DNA of 64,000 bases, taken from NCBI GenBank assembly GCA_964203235.1, contig CAXNLE010000002.1, forward strand, positions 62,001-126,000, written 5' to 3'. The position numbers and the translations under genes are program-made. Under the pieces are notes generated by a model. It was not told the DNA's origin, did not search any database, and worked only from the letters and a program-made list of their open reading frames with translations. Each line of letters begins with the position of its first letter. Positions within the stretch are counted from its first letter, which is position 1. Source of the DNA: BACL27 sp964203235 (GTDB taxonomy: Bacteria > Actinomycetota > Acidimicrobiia > Acidimicrobiales > Ilumatobacteraceae). Shown one piece after another: positions 17,536 through 26,200 of the stretch.

Positions 17536-18420
17536 ATGACAACAACTACAAATAACCTCCCCATATATTGGGGTTCTGACTATGTAATAGGTAGCGGGGT
17601 TGAGACTCGCACCAAATCTGGCCCTCTTGCCAAAATCTTGATGGATGGCGAAATAGCGGGAGTCCAGATGATCGCACCCCTACCAATCACCCGCGAAGAA
17701 TTGCTCGTTATTCACGATGCGCAATACATCGACGGGATTATCAACGACAAAAATGCCGAGCTGACCCGCAGTATTTTTGCCAGCACTGGCGGCGTGCGCG
17801 ATGCACTCGACGCAATGTTTGTAAATGGCACCTCAGGCAGTCTTTCAAGTGGTCTGCATCACGCAAAGCGCGACCAGGCCGAAGGATATTGTTTCGTCAA
17901 TGGTCTTGCATTCGCAGCGCAGAGAGCGATCTCTAAACACGGGGTAGAAAAAGTTGGGGTGCTCGATACTGATGCGCACTGTGGTGGCGGAACATTTCAA
18001 CTAGTCGGCGAAAATGAACAGGTACTTCTGGCAGATGTGAGTTGCAATTCATATGACAGTTGGCAGCCAAATTCAGAGCGTCACTATTTAGAGATCGTTC
18101 GTAATGCAAGCGAATATCTTGACGCAGTGACGCGAGCACTTGACCACCTTGAGGGTGTTGATGCACTGATCTACAACGCAGGCATGGACCCGTTTGAAGA
18201 TTGCGATACAGGTGGCATGAGAGGCATCACACGAGAAGTTCTCGCAGAACGCGAAAGACTTGTCGCGCAATGGTGTGAAGACACGCAGACCCCAGCAATA
18301 TTTGTACTGGCCGGTGGATACGGCGGCAGAAACTTAGACCTTGATGGGGTGGCACGATTGCACTTACCAACTATCAAAGAGTTCGCCAGAATACGCGTTA
18401 CACCTAAGTTAAAGAACTAG
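17536..18420 (+). CDS. histone deacetylase/acetylpolyamine amidohydrolase family protein
   Basis: The product is 294 aa, the length of a minimal arginase-deacetylase fold. Conserved elements are GLHHA near residue 107 (general-base His pair), VLDTDAHCGGGT near 144 (Zn-binding Asp and His), NAGMDP near 215 (third Zn ligand Asp) and GGYGG near 259 (transition-state Tyr). The usual second His of the DxDxHHGNGT motif is Cys here, but that residue is not a Zn ligand, so activity is plausible. The enzyme would remove acetyl or acyl groups from lysine or a small amine. It is upstream of a Nudix/NrtR-like gene; a link to protein acylation or NAD metabolism is inference. Confidence 0.9.
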   Translation: MTTTTNNLPIYWGSDYVIGSGVETRTKSGPLAKILMDGEIAGVQMIAPLPITREELLVIHDAQYIDGIINDKNAELTRSIFASTGGVRDALDAMFVNGTSGSLSSGLHHAKRDQAEGYCFVNGLAFAAQRAISKHGVEKVGVLDTDAHCGGGTFQLVGENEQVLLADVSCNSYDSWQPNSERHYLEIVRNASEYLDAVTRALDHLEGVDALIYNAGMDPFEDCDTGGMRGITREVLAERERLVAQWCEDTQTPAIFVLAGGYGGRNLDLDGVARLHLPTIKEFARIRVTPKLKN

Positions 18421-18467
18421 AGTTAAGTGCATTATTACTAAAACTATTTAGTTTTTATTTCTCTTCG

Positions 18468-18485
18468 ATACATATATATAGGTAT
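18468..18485. promoter_or_regulatory. 18-bp palindrome, copy at the Nudix gene start
   Basis: ATACATATATATAGGTAT differs at one position from the palindromic consensus ATACCTATATATAGGTAT shared by four sites in this window. It ends 2 nt before the ATG at 18488 and covers the likely -10 region, so a bound protein would block this promoter. The Nudix protein's own winged helix is one candidate ligand. Confidence 0.5.
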
Positions 18486-18487
18486 AA

Positions 18488-19615
18488 ATGAACTCTCGCC
18501 GACAGACCCCAAAACCGCCTCTAACCAAGTGGCCGGCCCGCTTTCATGTAACTGCTGACCTCATTGCTTTGACGATTAAAAATGGCGTGCTTCAAGTTGC
18601 CGTTGTGCAGCGTGACTCTGATCTTGCCTGTATCGACATCAAGAGAAATGGCGAGGTTCGCGAAATAAAAAGAGATATGGCACATCACTGGGCACTACCT
18701 GGTGGTCATGTTGACTTTGAAAATGACGACATTGACGAAGCCGCTGCCCGCGAACTAAAAGAAGAAACCAGCATCGAAGTCGAAACTGATTCGCTGATTC
18801 AAATCGGTGCTTATGGAAACCTTGGTCGAGACCCGAGGCCTGGGCGCACCGTGTCTGTCGCCTACCTGACTTTTCAACCGATGTTTTCAAAACCAATCGC
18901 TGGTACAGATGCGAACGACGCAAAATTCATGTCGGTACTCGAGTTGCTCGCCGAACCAAACCGACTCGAGTTTGATCACGAGATAATGCTGATTGACGCG
19001 ATACAGCGCGTCAGAGATCTTGTGCTAACAACACCAATCGCCACCAGTTTTTGCCCACCGGAGTTCACGCTCACTGAACTTCGAGAAGTTTATGAAGTGC
19101 TCTGGCATCGGGCCTACGACAAAGATATAAGCAACGATGAGCGGCAAAGATTTGCAAAAGAGATTCGCGAATATACCAGCGATGAGAACTTTCAGTTTCT
19201 GTCGTCACTGGAGAGTTCGCCAAAATACGGTTTTGGCAACAAAAGCTTGCCATCGCCGAAGCTTTCATCGGGTGCCGTCTACAACAGAATCGCCCATGAC
19301 ATGCCTGAACTTAAATACAAACTGGCGAGCATGTCTGAGCCAACACTAAGAAAAATCTCGAATATGGTTATCAGCGACGCTAAGCGCGCCGCACCGAAGA
19401 AGCCGACTATAAAAGATCGGCTTGACCCAGCGAACTTTTCACGCAAAGTTATGAATATTGAGGGATTTATTGAGGAGATACCCAACTCGTCGCCACGCAG
19501 TTCGATGTCTGGCACAGGCAGACCAGCACAGCTCTACCGCCGCGGGTCGACCAAACGCTTAGATCCACCACTTCGGTTAAGAGTCAAGCGCGACAGCACA
19601 AAAAGCAGCAAGTAA
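18488..19615 (+). CDS. Nudix hydrolase with NrtR-like winged-helix domain
   Basis: The product is 375 aa. The Nudix domain covers residues 20-175, with the catalytic box running from ALPGGHVDF to AARELKEET (residues about 69-95), where the metal-binding RELKEE is intact. It is followed by FTLTELREVYEVLWHRAY, the opening helix of the NrtR-type winged-helix domain that in relatives binds ADP-ribose-responsive operators for NAD genes. A further 120-residue basic tail is unlike usual NrtR. With an intact catalytic box it could hydrolyse ADP-ribose-type substrates as well as regulate. A palindromic site overlaps its promoter. Confidence 0.85.
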   Translation: MNSRRQTPKPPLTKWPARFHVTADLIALTIKNGVLQVAVVQRDSDLACIDIKRNGEVREIKRDMAHHWALPGGHVDFENDDIDEAAARELKEETSIEVETDSLIQIGAYGNLGRDPRPGRTVSVAYLTFQPMFSKPIAGTDANDAKFMSVLELLAEPNRLEFDHEIMLIDAIQRVRDLVLTTPIATSFCPPEFTLTELREVYEVLWHRAYDKDISNDERQRFAKEIREYTSDENFQFLSSLESSPKYGFGNKSLPSPKLSSGAVYNRIAHDMPELKYKLASMSEPTLRKISNMVISDAKRAAPKKPTIKDRLDPANFSRKVMNIEGFIEEIPNSSPRSSMSGTGRPAQLYRRGSTKRLDPPLRLRVKRDSTKSSK

Positions 19616-19690
19616 TAAACCTTAAATAGAAGTGCACAGATTCGCCTACTGAGTGCGTAACAAGTGTGACCGTGACCTTAAGGAGATCTA

Positions 19691-19870
19691 ATGGGATTGA
19701 TCAATGGAATCTTGATTTATAAATACGCCAGGCGGCGCGCCAATAAAAGGCGCGACCGGCAAGATGCATGCGAACAAGAGATGTTGGTCGGCAGTTGGAG
19801 TGACGAGATCTGCGATTATTGCGGCCGCACCAACGAAGAACATCTCGACGATACGGAGCCCTGCAGCTGA
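19691..19870 (+). CDS. 59-aa basic/CxxC small protein
   Basis: The ORF begins MGLINGILIYKYARRRANKR and ends with a DEICDYCGRTNEEH segment containing one CxxC knuckle. A strong ribosome site AAGGAGAT lies 8 nt before the ATG, which is the main reason to accept it as a gene. The first half is amphipathic and very basic; the second is acidic. The function is unknown. Confidence 0.5.
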   Translation: MGLINGILIYKYARRRANKRRDRQDACEQEMLVGSWSDEICDYCGRTNEEHLDDTEPCS

Positions 19871-19956
19871 AACGATATTAAAGATGTAGTGCACAAATCT
19901 GGTTGGTTAATCCGTAATAGAGGTAATACAAACCAACTAGAGAGGAAACATTACAA

Positions 19957-20430
19957 ATGTCAGTATTGACAAGCACACAATTACCAATTATTCGCAATAT
20001 CGAAGAAGCAGCAAAACTCTGTCACGAGTTTGACGCAGTAATAACAGCAGGACCGGACGCAGACGAAGTATCTGGTTGGGGTCACCCGAACCATCTCGTC
20101 GTCAGTTTCGATGATGTCACCAACGACCGATATGGCGATGCACCAACACTTGAACAAGTTCGCGGCATCGTCAAGTGGGGCGCAGACCAGGTTGGATCAA
20201 CCCTGATTCACTGTCACGCAGGAATCTCACGATCAACTTCGTGTGCGTGGGGAATTGCGATTGCGAAAGGTTTTGACCCGCGTGAGGCACTCGAGAAATT
20301 GGCAGAAATGCACCCAGTTGAGGGTCGTTGGGGACAACGAACCTTTCGTCCAAACACGTTGATCGTCAAACACCTTGAGACGATCTTTGGACGCAGAGAC
20401 CTTAGAACCCTTCTAAACCAAGGGTTCTAA
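19957..20430 (+). CDS. dual-specificity-type protein tyrosine phosphatase
   Basis: The product is 157 aa. The P-loop IHCHAGISRSTS near residue 84 matches HCxxGxxR[ST], with the nucleophilic Cys and the Arg present. An upstream Asp in VVSFDDVTND (residues 48-57) could be the general acid. The size and loop match small dual-specificity or atypical phosphatases; related 'tyrosine phosphatase' proteins in bacteria may dephosphorylate proteins or RNA ends. An AGAGAGGAAA ribosome site precedes it. The last codons are inside a terminator hairpin. Confidence 0.85.
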   Translation: MSVLTSTQLPIIRNIEEAAKLCHEFDAVITAGPDADEVSGWGHPNHLVVSFDDVTNDRYGDAPTLEQVRGIVKWGADQVGSTLIHCHAGISRSTSCAWGIAIAKGFDPREALEKLAEMHPVEGRWGQRTFRPNTLIVKHLETIFGRRDLRTLLNQGF

Positions 20431-20432
20431 GG
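20400..20432 (+). terminator. hairpin overlapping the phosphatase stop codon
   Basis: CCTTAGAACCCTT (20400-20412) pairs perfectly with AAGGGTTCTAAGG (20420-20432), giving a 13-bp stem and 7-nt loop that contains the stop codon in its 3' arm. No strong T-run follows, so it may be a weak terminator or a 3'-end stabiliser. Confidence 0.6.
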
Positions 20433-20516
20433 AACTTAAAAGTCTGATACACCCCTGATGTATCTTCCCCTTCCCTATCCCATTCACTAACCCAATCATT
20501 CTCTGAGGAGGATCAC

Positions 20517-20723
20517 ATGAGTCAAGCATTTGGCATCGGCCGCATCAAGCGGTTTGAAAACGAAAAAGAAATCTTTGAGTCACTTGTTGCGCAATGCGAC
20601 ACCACTGAAGCCGATCGAAAGATCGCAACCAGCGAAAAAATCTTCGCAGAGAAACACACTGTCCCCAGCGAATACGAAGTCTTGCAAATCTCAACACGCG
20701 CAAAAGTTGAATTCAATAAATGA
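20517..20723 (+). CDS. 68-aa protein, first gene of a three-gene operon
   Basis: The short helical protein starts after a strong GAGGAGGAT ribosome site. No family is recognised. Its TGA overlaps the ATG of the next gene (ATGA), and that gene overlaps the nuclease gene in the same way, so the three are translationally coupled. This suggests stoichiometric production and a joint function. Confidence 0.6.
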   Translation: MSQAFGIGRIKRFENEKEIFESLVAQCDTTEADRKIATSEKIFAEKHTVPSEYEVLQISTRAKVEFNK

Positions 20724-21880
20724 TCAAAATCGGCAAAGTCACTAAACATGAACTTGAACTCGTCAACCGATTAGTTCATCACTGCGAACCTGCAGAACAC
20801 CTTGCAAAAGGCGTGTTGTTGACAACCAAAAATGGCAAACGAGTTTGGCAAGTTGGTGCACGAACCGCGAACATGACAGTCGTTGGACAAGACGCAGACT
20901 TCGAGGGTTCACACATCGTGTTTGGTCGATTTATCCAGGCGGCGCATTCGCAGTGCGGTTTCAGCAATTCTTGCGAAATCACGATTGACGACAATGAGAT
21001 CACGGCGACGGTTGACGGTGGCACCACCACCATGATCACCGGCACCAAGACTTATCCACTTCGCGAGTTCAACGAACCGAGTGAAGTAACTGCATTGATC
21101 TCACTCAGTGAATACAACCGCATCTTTGGCAACATCACTGCGATTCCAACTGGTTACACAGATTGGGAGTCTCTGTTTGAATATCCGTTCAGTGCAATTA
21201 TCACAGTCTCTGATGGCAAAGTCACTGTCAAAAGTCGGTGGCCGAAAATCAAGACTCCTGAGATCGTCATGACTTGCGCAGCAGAAACAACTGGTGAAGG
21301 CAAAATTGTTCTTACAGACCAAGCGATTGGTTATATGTCGTTGTGTATTCACCCCGAAGAAAGCGAGTTCGTCAAGATCAGTTTTGCGGCAAAAGACCCG
21401 TCATACGCACGATTCGAATCTGGACCAGTCTCATTAGTGGTTGAAAAATCTGAGACCGGGGGGGCACAACTCTTCGACCGTTTCACAAAATATCTCGAGG
21501 ATAATAGTTTTGAGTTTCAAGTCGCACCAGACGGTGTTCTTGCAGTCAACTATGAAAAAATTTCAATTCGGGTGCAACTGTTCGAGGGCACACCATGCAT
21601 CGCACGTTGCACCAAGGTCATTTTGGTCGGTGTTGAGAGTTCACTTGAACTTCTCGCAGAAATAAATGCGATGAATGTCGGGCGCGCACTCAACCGCATC
21701 TGGTATGACAACGGAATGATCGTTATTGGTTCAGATCTAGTCGTCTACAACGACATGAATAGTGTTCAGCACACGATTGAAAGAATCAAACGCGACTCAG
21801 ACGGTCTTGAAATGACCTTCTCCCAAGTTGTCAAGGCACGATCAGAAATTGAAACAGCAACAGAAAGGGAAACTAAATGA
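20720..21880 (+). CDS. 386-aa protein, possibly clamp-like N-terminus and YbjN-like C-terminus
   Basis: Residues 1-270 are beta-rich with repeated short strands and read like a sliding-clamp-type architecture (for example CEITIDDNEITATVDGG and SEFVKISF), but I cannot confirm the family. Residues about 280-370 (LAEINAMNVGRALNRIWYDN then GMIVIGSDLV) follow the pattern of YbjN/TY-Chap peptide-binding chaperone domains. No catalytic motif is evident. It overlaps both neighbours by 4 nt, and the downstream partner is a T5orf172 nuclease. A target-recognition or clamp role for the nuclease is conceivable but speculative. Confidence 0.6.
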   Translation: MIKIGKVTKHELELVNRLVHHCEPAEHLAKGVLLTTKNGKRVWQVGARTANMTVVGQDADFEGSHIVFGRFIQAAHSQCGFSNSCEITIDDNEITATVDGGTTTMITGTKTYPLREFNEPSEVTALISLSEYNRIFGNITAIPTGYTDWESLFEYPFSAIITVSDGKVTVKSRWPKIKTPEIVMTCAAETTGEGKIVLTDQAIGYMSLCIHPEESEFVKISFAAKDPSYARFESGPVSLVVEKSETGGAQLFDRFTKYLEDNSFEFQVAPDGVLAVNYEKISIRVQLFEGTPCIARCTKVILVGVESSLELLAEINAMNVGRALNRIWYDNGMIVIGSDLVVYNDMNSVQHTIERIKRDSDGLEMTFSQVVKARSEIETATERETK

Positions 21881-22908
21881 AAATTGGCGAGGTCTACTTC
21901 ATCGGCGAGCGAGATCGCTCGACTGGAAAACTTACAGAAAATGTCAAGATTGGTATGGTTGGCGAACGAGGCGATTCAAGTGGTCGTCTAATGCAACACC
22001 AAACTGGCAACCCTCGTGATCTCGTTTTGCATCACGTAGTTGAAACTCCTGCGCCTTTTTGGGTAGAGAATGGGCTTCACCAGCGATTAAGTGGGCTTCG
22101 CGTTCGCGCCGAGTGGCACAGACTTGAAAGTAAAGATCTTGAAGATGCAATTCGCCTGGCAGAATCTCTGGCCAGTGAGAGCTTTGTTCATATTCCATTT
22201 ATCAATGAGCAAGAGCGCCTGAAGTCGTGTGTTTCAAACGGTCAGATTATTGATCCAACTGAAGAGTCAACCGAGTGGCAGATGCGCCTCAGCAAAGCAA
22301 AAGCACAACTCGACTGCATAAAGAAGCTACAAACAATGTATAAAAATATGATCGACGGCATGAGTGACGCGGAAGTTAAACAAGCCGTCTTAGAGGATCT
22401 CTTTTATATTGAGTATTACACCGAGACTAAGTTTGATGAAACTGGATTTGCCGGCAAATATTTAGAGTTAGTTTCAAAGTACACCCTCAGCGAAACTGAA
22501 ATAGGTGGAAGAATGACCCCAAAGTACTTAGACCATCAGATTTCAGAGTTTGACCCCACTCTTGAGACTTTCAGTAACGACTTCATGTCGCTTTGCGAAA
22601 AAGTGTCGAAAAAAGAAGCTGAATTTGGTGATTTAACTAATCTTCAATCAGAGATGCAACTTCGCGAAAATGTCAGTAAGTGGGAGAAAGATATCTCCAC
22701 TGCACATCTTGCATCGATCTGCGGCCAAGCAAATGGCATCAATGGTCAAATAACTTGGAATCGCGGTGAAAAAACTACCACATGGCTCGATAAGGAATCT
22801 CTTGAATCAGATCACAGCGAACAATACAACGAATTCGTTACTGCAGAAATAAAAACTCGCACCAAAATACGCAAGCGAGCCCGCCGCGCAATTACTGAGA
22901 ACGAATGA
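21877..22908 (+). CDS. T5orf172/GIY-YIG-related nuclease-like protein
   Basis: The product is 343 aa. The first 100 residues have the T5orf172/MUG113 pattern: GEVYFIGERD, VKIGMVGERG, HQTGNPRDLV and a helix with Glu before a WHRL segment. This is a degenerate GIY-YIG nuclease core. The remaining 240 residues are mainly helical and end in a basic tail (RTKIRKRARR). It is the intact paralogue of the frameshifted gene at 10251-11349; the shared C-terminal motif is SICGQANGI / AICGMAAGI. It is third in an overlapping operon. The likely role is DNA binding or cleavage, the target unknown. Confidence 0.75.
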   Translation: MKIGEVYFIGERDRSTGKLTENVKIGMVGERGDSSGRLMQHQTGNPRDLVLHHVVETPAPFWVENGLHQRLSGLRVRAEWHRLESKDLEDAIRLAESLASESFVHIPFINEQERLKSCVSNGQIIDPTEESTEWQMRLSKAKAQLDCIKKLQTMYKNMIDGMSDAEVKQAVLEDLFYIEYYTETKFDETGFAGKYLELVSKYTLSETEIGGRMTPKYLDHQISEFDPTLETFSNDFMSLCEKVSKKEAEFGDLTNLQSEMQLRENVSKWEKDISTAHLASICGQANGINGQITWNRGEKTTTWLDKESLESDHSEQYNEFVTAEIKTRTKIRKRARRAITENE

Positions 22909-22958
22909 ATTACGGGCAGAATCTAGAATGATTTGACACTGAAATAGTGCGAGCAGAC

Positions 22959-22988
22959 CTAATTGCTGTATTAAAAATTAGCAATTAG
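22959..22988. terminator. hairpin between convergent genes
   Basis: CTAATTGCT (22959-22967) pairs perfectly with AGCAATTAG (22980-22988) around a 12-nt AT-rich loop. It sits in the 303-bp gap (22909-23211) between the stops of the nuclease operon and the 2338-aa gene. The rest of the gap shows no convincing gene. Confidence 0.5.
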
Positions 22989-23211
22989 TAAACCGAAATC
23001 TGAATACTTTTTGGGTGATAAAAATAGTTTTGACAAGATTATCTGTGCTCCCGATCCAGCAAACATCACCCTCAGGTTCTTCCCGATATTGAATCTCATT
23101 ATTTGGGCAAATTCGTCTTCAGTCTTATTTTTTGTGCCTCCAAATCTCAGCAGGTAAAACATTTGATCTGCGATGCAAAGCGAGACTGGTTGAGTCGCCC
23201 AAGATAGCAAC

Positions 23212-26200
23212 TTACTTAGCGATGTCGGATGGTATGGAGATAAATTCCCCATCAATAAGTTGAATTCTTTTTTCCTTTATTCCATTTTTAAAACTTAGCG
23301 AAATTGAGGTTCTTACATCTAATGTGACCCGCTTAAAGCCAAATATCTCAGCAACTGCTTTGATCGCATCCTCATACCCGAATGAGTGAGCTCGTTGAAC
23401 AATATCAATTAAGGCATTTACATATTCCTTGGATGAAATCTCTTCGTGATTTCTTGAAGACTCCCCTAATGAGGTTCTGTATTTCAACCAATTTTGTGGA
23501 TCATCATTGGAATTCCAGATAAAAAGTCCTAATAAATCTTTCTTAATTTGCTTTTTCGGTACTAGCGAAAGCACTTGATTAATGCGATCGGGCACGATAC
23601 GGCCATATCCGAGTGATTTACACACAATTTTTGCAAACCGATCACTCTGAATAGGAGCCTCCGCGGAGAGAATGGCAGTAAACAATTTGGTAATCGATAT
23701 CAACGCAGTCTTATCAACTAATGCTTCATCAATCAGGGATTGCCAGTTGGTGGGGTCAGCAACAAATGGAGTGAAAACTTCGAATAGTGAAACTGGCATC
23801 GGAACACCACCATTCGTCGAATTCAATTGTTCATTTTCTGTAATCGACATTGCCTGCTCTGTTGTCGCCGGTGTCAAATCAATTTCTGGCTCAGTTTCTT
23901 CAACGAATTGTCCGGAAAAGAAAGCTTCAATCTCTGCCAGCACCTCTTCAGGGTTATTGAGCCATGCAGGCAACCAGATACGCATAACCTTCTTCCATCC
24001 AAGGGCAGGAAGAACTTGCTTTGGCAATAGCTCGCGTTGGAACGCTGAACCTCTCTCCGCCCAACAGGTATCATCCACCATGATTGCAAGTTCCCAGTCA
24101 CTTGATCCTGGCTTGCGCGCTGCGATGTCCACCCTGAGAGAAGACAGACCGAGTTGGGTTTGAGCTTCGTAACCCAAGGTACGAAGACTTGACGCAATGC
24201 GTTCAATTTGCGGACTTGACTTTACCGAAATTCCGAGGTCTCCAGCTTTTTTGGGACCTTCGTAGGCTAAACGCAGGAAGTTATACACCATTAATGCATT
24301 TGGTGAAAGAGTCTTGCCACCTGATTTCATTTCATCGGGAAGAAAAGAAGCAAATACAATCATCTCGTTTTGAGCACGAGTAACCGCAACATTGAGTCGT
24401 CGATCACCACCGATTGCAGTGACTGGTCCCCAGTTCAGTGGAAACTTTCCTTCGGAAGTCTTTGAAAATGCGACTGAGAAAATTACAGTCTCTGCCTCAT
24501 CACCCTGCACATTTTCAAGGTTGCGAACTTTGAGTTGTGGAGGATATTGCATCTCGGACTCATCATCCGACTGGGTCCATCTGGTCGCATTATCGAATAG
24601 TTCGGAATCAACTGCCTTAAACATTTCGGTAATCAGAACCAACTGCTGGATGTTGAAGGTAACAACAATTATTGATTCTGCGGCCTTGCTCGGGTCGGAT
24701 TCACGACGTGCCCGCCGTATCGGATCACGCAGCCGTGATACGACCTCGCCAACAATTTGCTCGGCTTCCTTAAAATTCGTACGCAACAACTTGACTTCGA
24801 TTGGATTACCCGCAAACTTGTGAGCAGGAATCTTTGGGTCTCGTTCGAAATGGCCGTCAATAACGTGCACAAACTTTAATGCCGTTGATCCTTCTCCCTT
24901 TATCGAAGGAAAAGTGAGCATGGGCTGGTCATATATATAGGTATTACTAAACGAAATTAGAACTTCATCTTTACTTCGATAATGACAAAGCAGTTGCAAA
25001 TCAGGAAATTTTGATTCTTCGAACTCAGTGAGAATGCTTTCGGCATCACGTGCCGCCACTGGCTTAACTGCCATATCTATGGCAGATTCATCTGTCTCAA
25101 CCTCGTCCAAATCTTCAAACTCGTTCCCATTATCTTCGTCATCGTCTGTAATGTACACACCTGAATTCGAAGAAAATGTATTTGATGGCGGCATCTGCCT
25201 ACTATCTCCCACGACGATTCCAGCTTTTCCACGACCAAGAGCACCAACTGCGTGAGACGTTCTTACCTGAGATGCTTCATCGAAAATCACCAGATCGAAC
25301 TCTATGGAACCCACAGGAATCAATGTCGCTACCGAATCTGGACTCATCAAGAAACATGGCATTGCATCTGACAAAGCTTTTCCATACTTTGAGACCAAAT
25401 CCCTAATTGGAGTTTTCTCGCCTCGTGACGGCTTTAGCCCTCTCAGCAAATCTTGTGTAGCCCCACCCTCTTTGCCCGTCGGAAGCATCCGAGACAATCG
25501 CCGTTGTGCAACTAGACCCGGGATTCGTCTCTTGAGAATTGACTGAGTTTCCTTTAACGCCACTTCAAACGTAGCGATTCGACGCTCGTGAACTTTTCGA
25601 TCAAAACGATCTAGATTTCCTTCCTGCATTCTCGCGCGCAAAGCCCCCGAAATCACTGAGCGGCGGACATCGGAAAGTACAGAGTTCACATCTTTCTTCA
25701 AGTTCGAAATATCCAGCGCCTGTTCCTTAAGTCCCAACTGTTCTAGGTCAATTAAAGCATTTGAGAAGGTTGTCCACCGCGAAAGTTCGAGATAGTTGTC
25801 GTTAGCACCTGCGTCTCTTCGTAGTGCTGGAAATTCGGAACGAATCACTTGCAATAAATTCCTATCACCGAACCATTGCTTGACTTGGCCATCAGATAGT
25901 CCGAGTATTTCAACGAATTGCATCCACAACGGTCGGATTTTCGAAAAAAGTTGAACAGAGTCAGTGCCTGATGCAACTTCTACAAATTCTGACAAAAGTT
26001 CCAATTCTTTGTCAGAAACGACAATTCTCAAGTCACGCATCAAACCAATTACTTCAACAATTTCTGATACATCGTCTTCTAAAAACGGCCGAAATGACCT
26101 TCTGAAGCCAGGCAAAATCTTTGTAGAAAGAGTCTCTGATAACACTTCTGATTTAGATGCAATTTCCAACATTCCTCGAACAATCAGAATTAAATCAAAA

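Noticed and set aside
17536..18420. Loss of activity of the deacetylase because HHG is HCG
   Set aside because: The changed residue is not one of the Zn ligands or the catalytic His pair, which are all present.
22971..23255. 94-aa minus-strand ORF overlapping the end of the 2338-aa gene
   Set aside because: No ribosome site or recognisable domain, and its end lies in a terminator-like hairpin between convergent genes.
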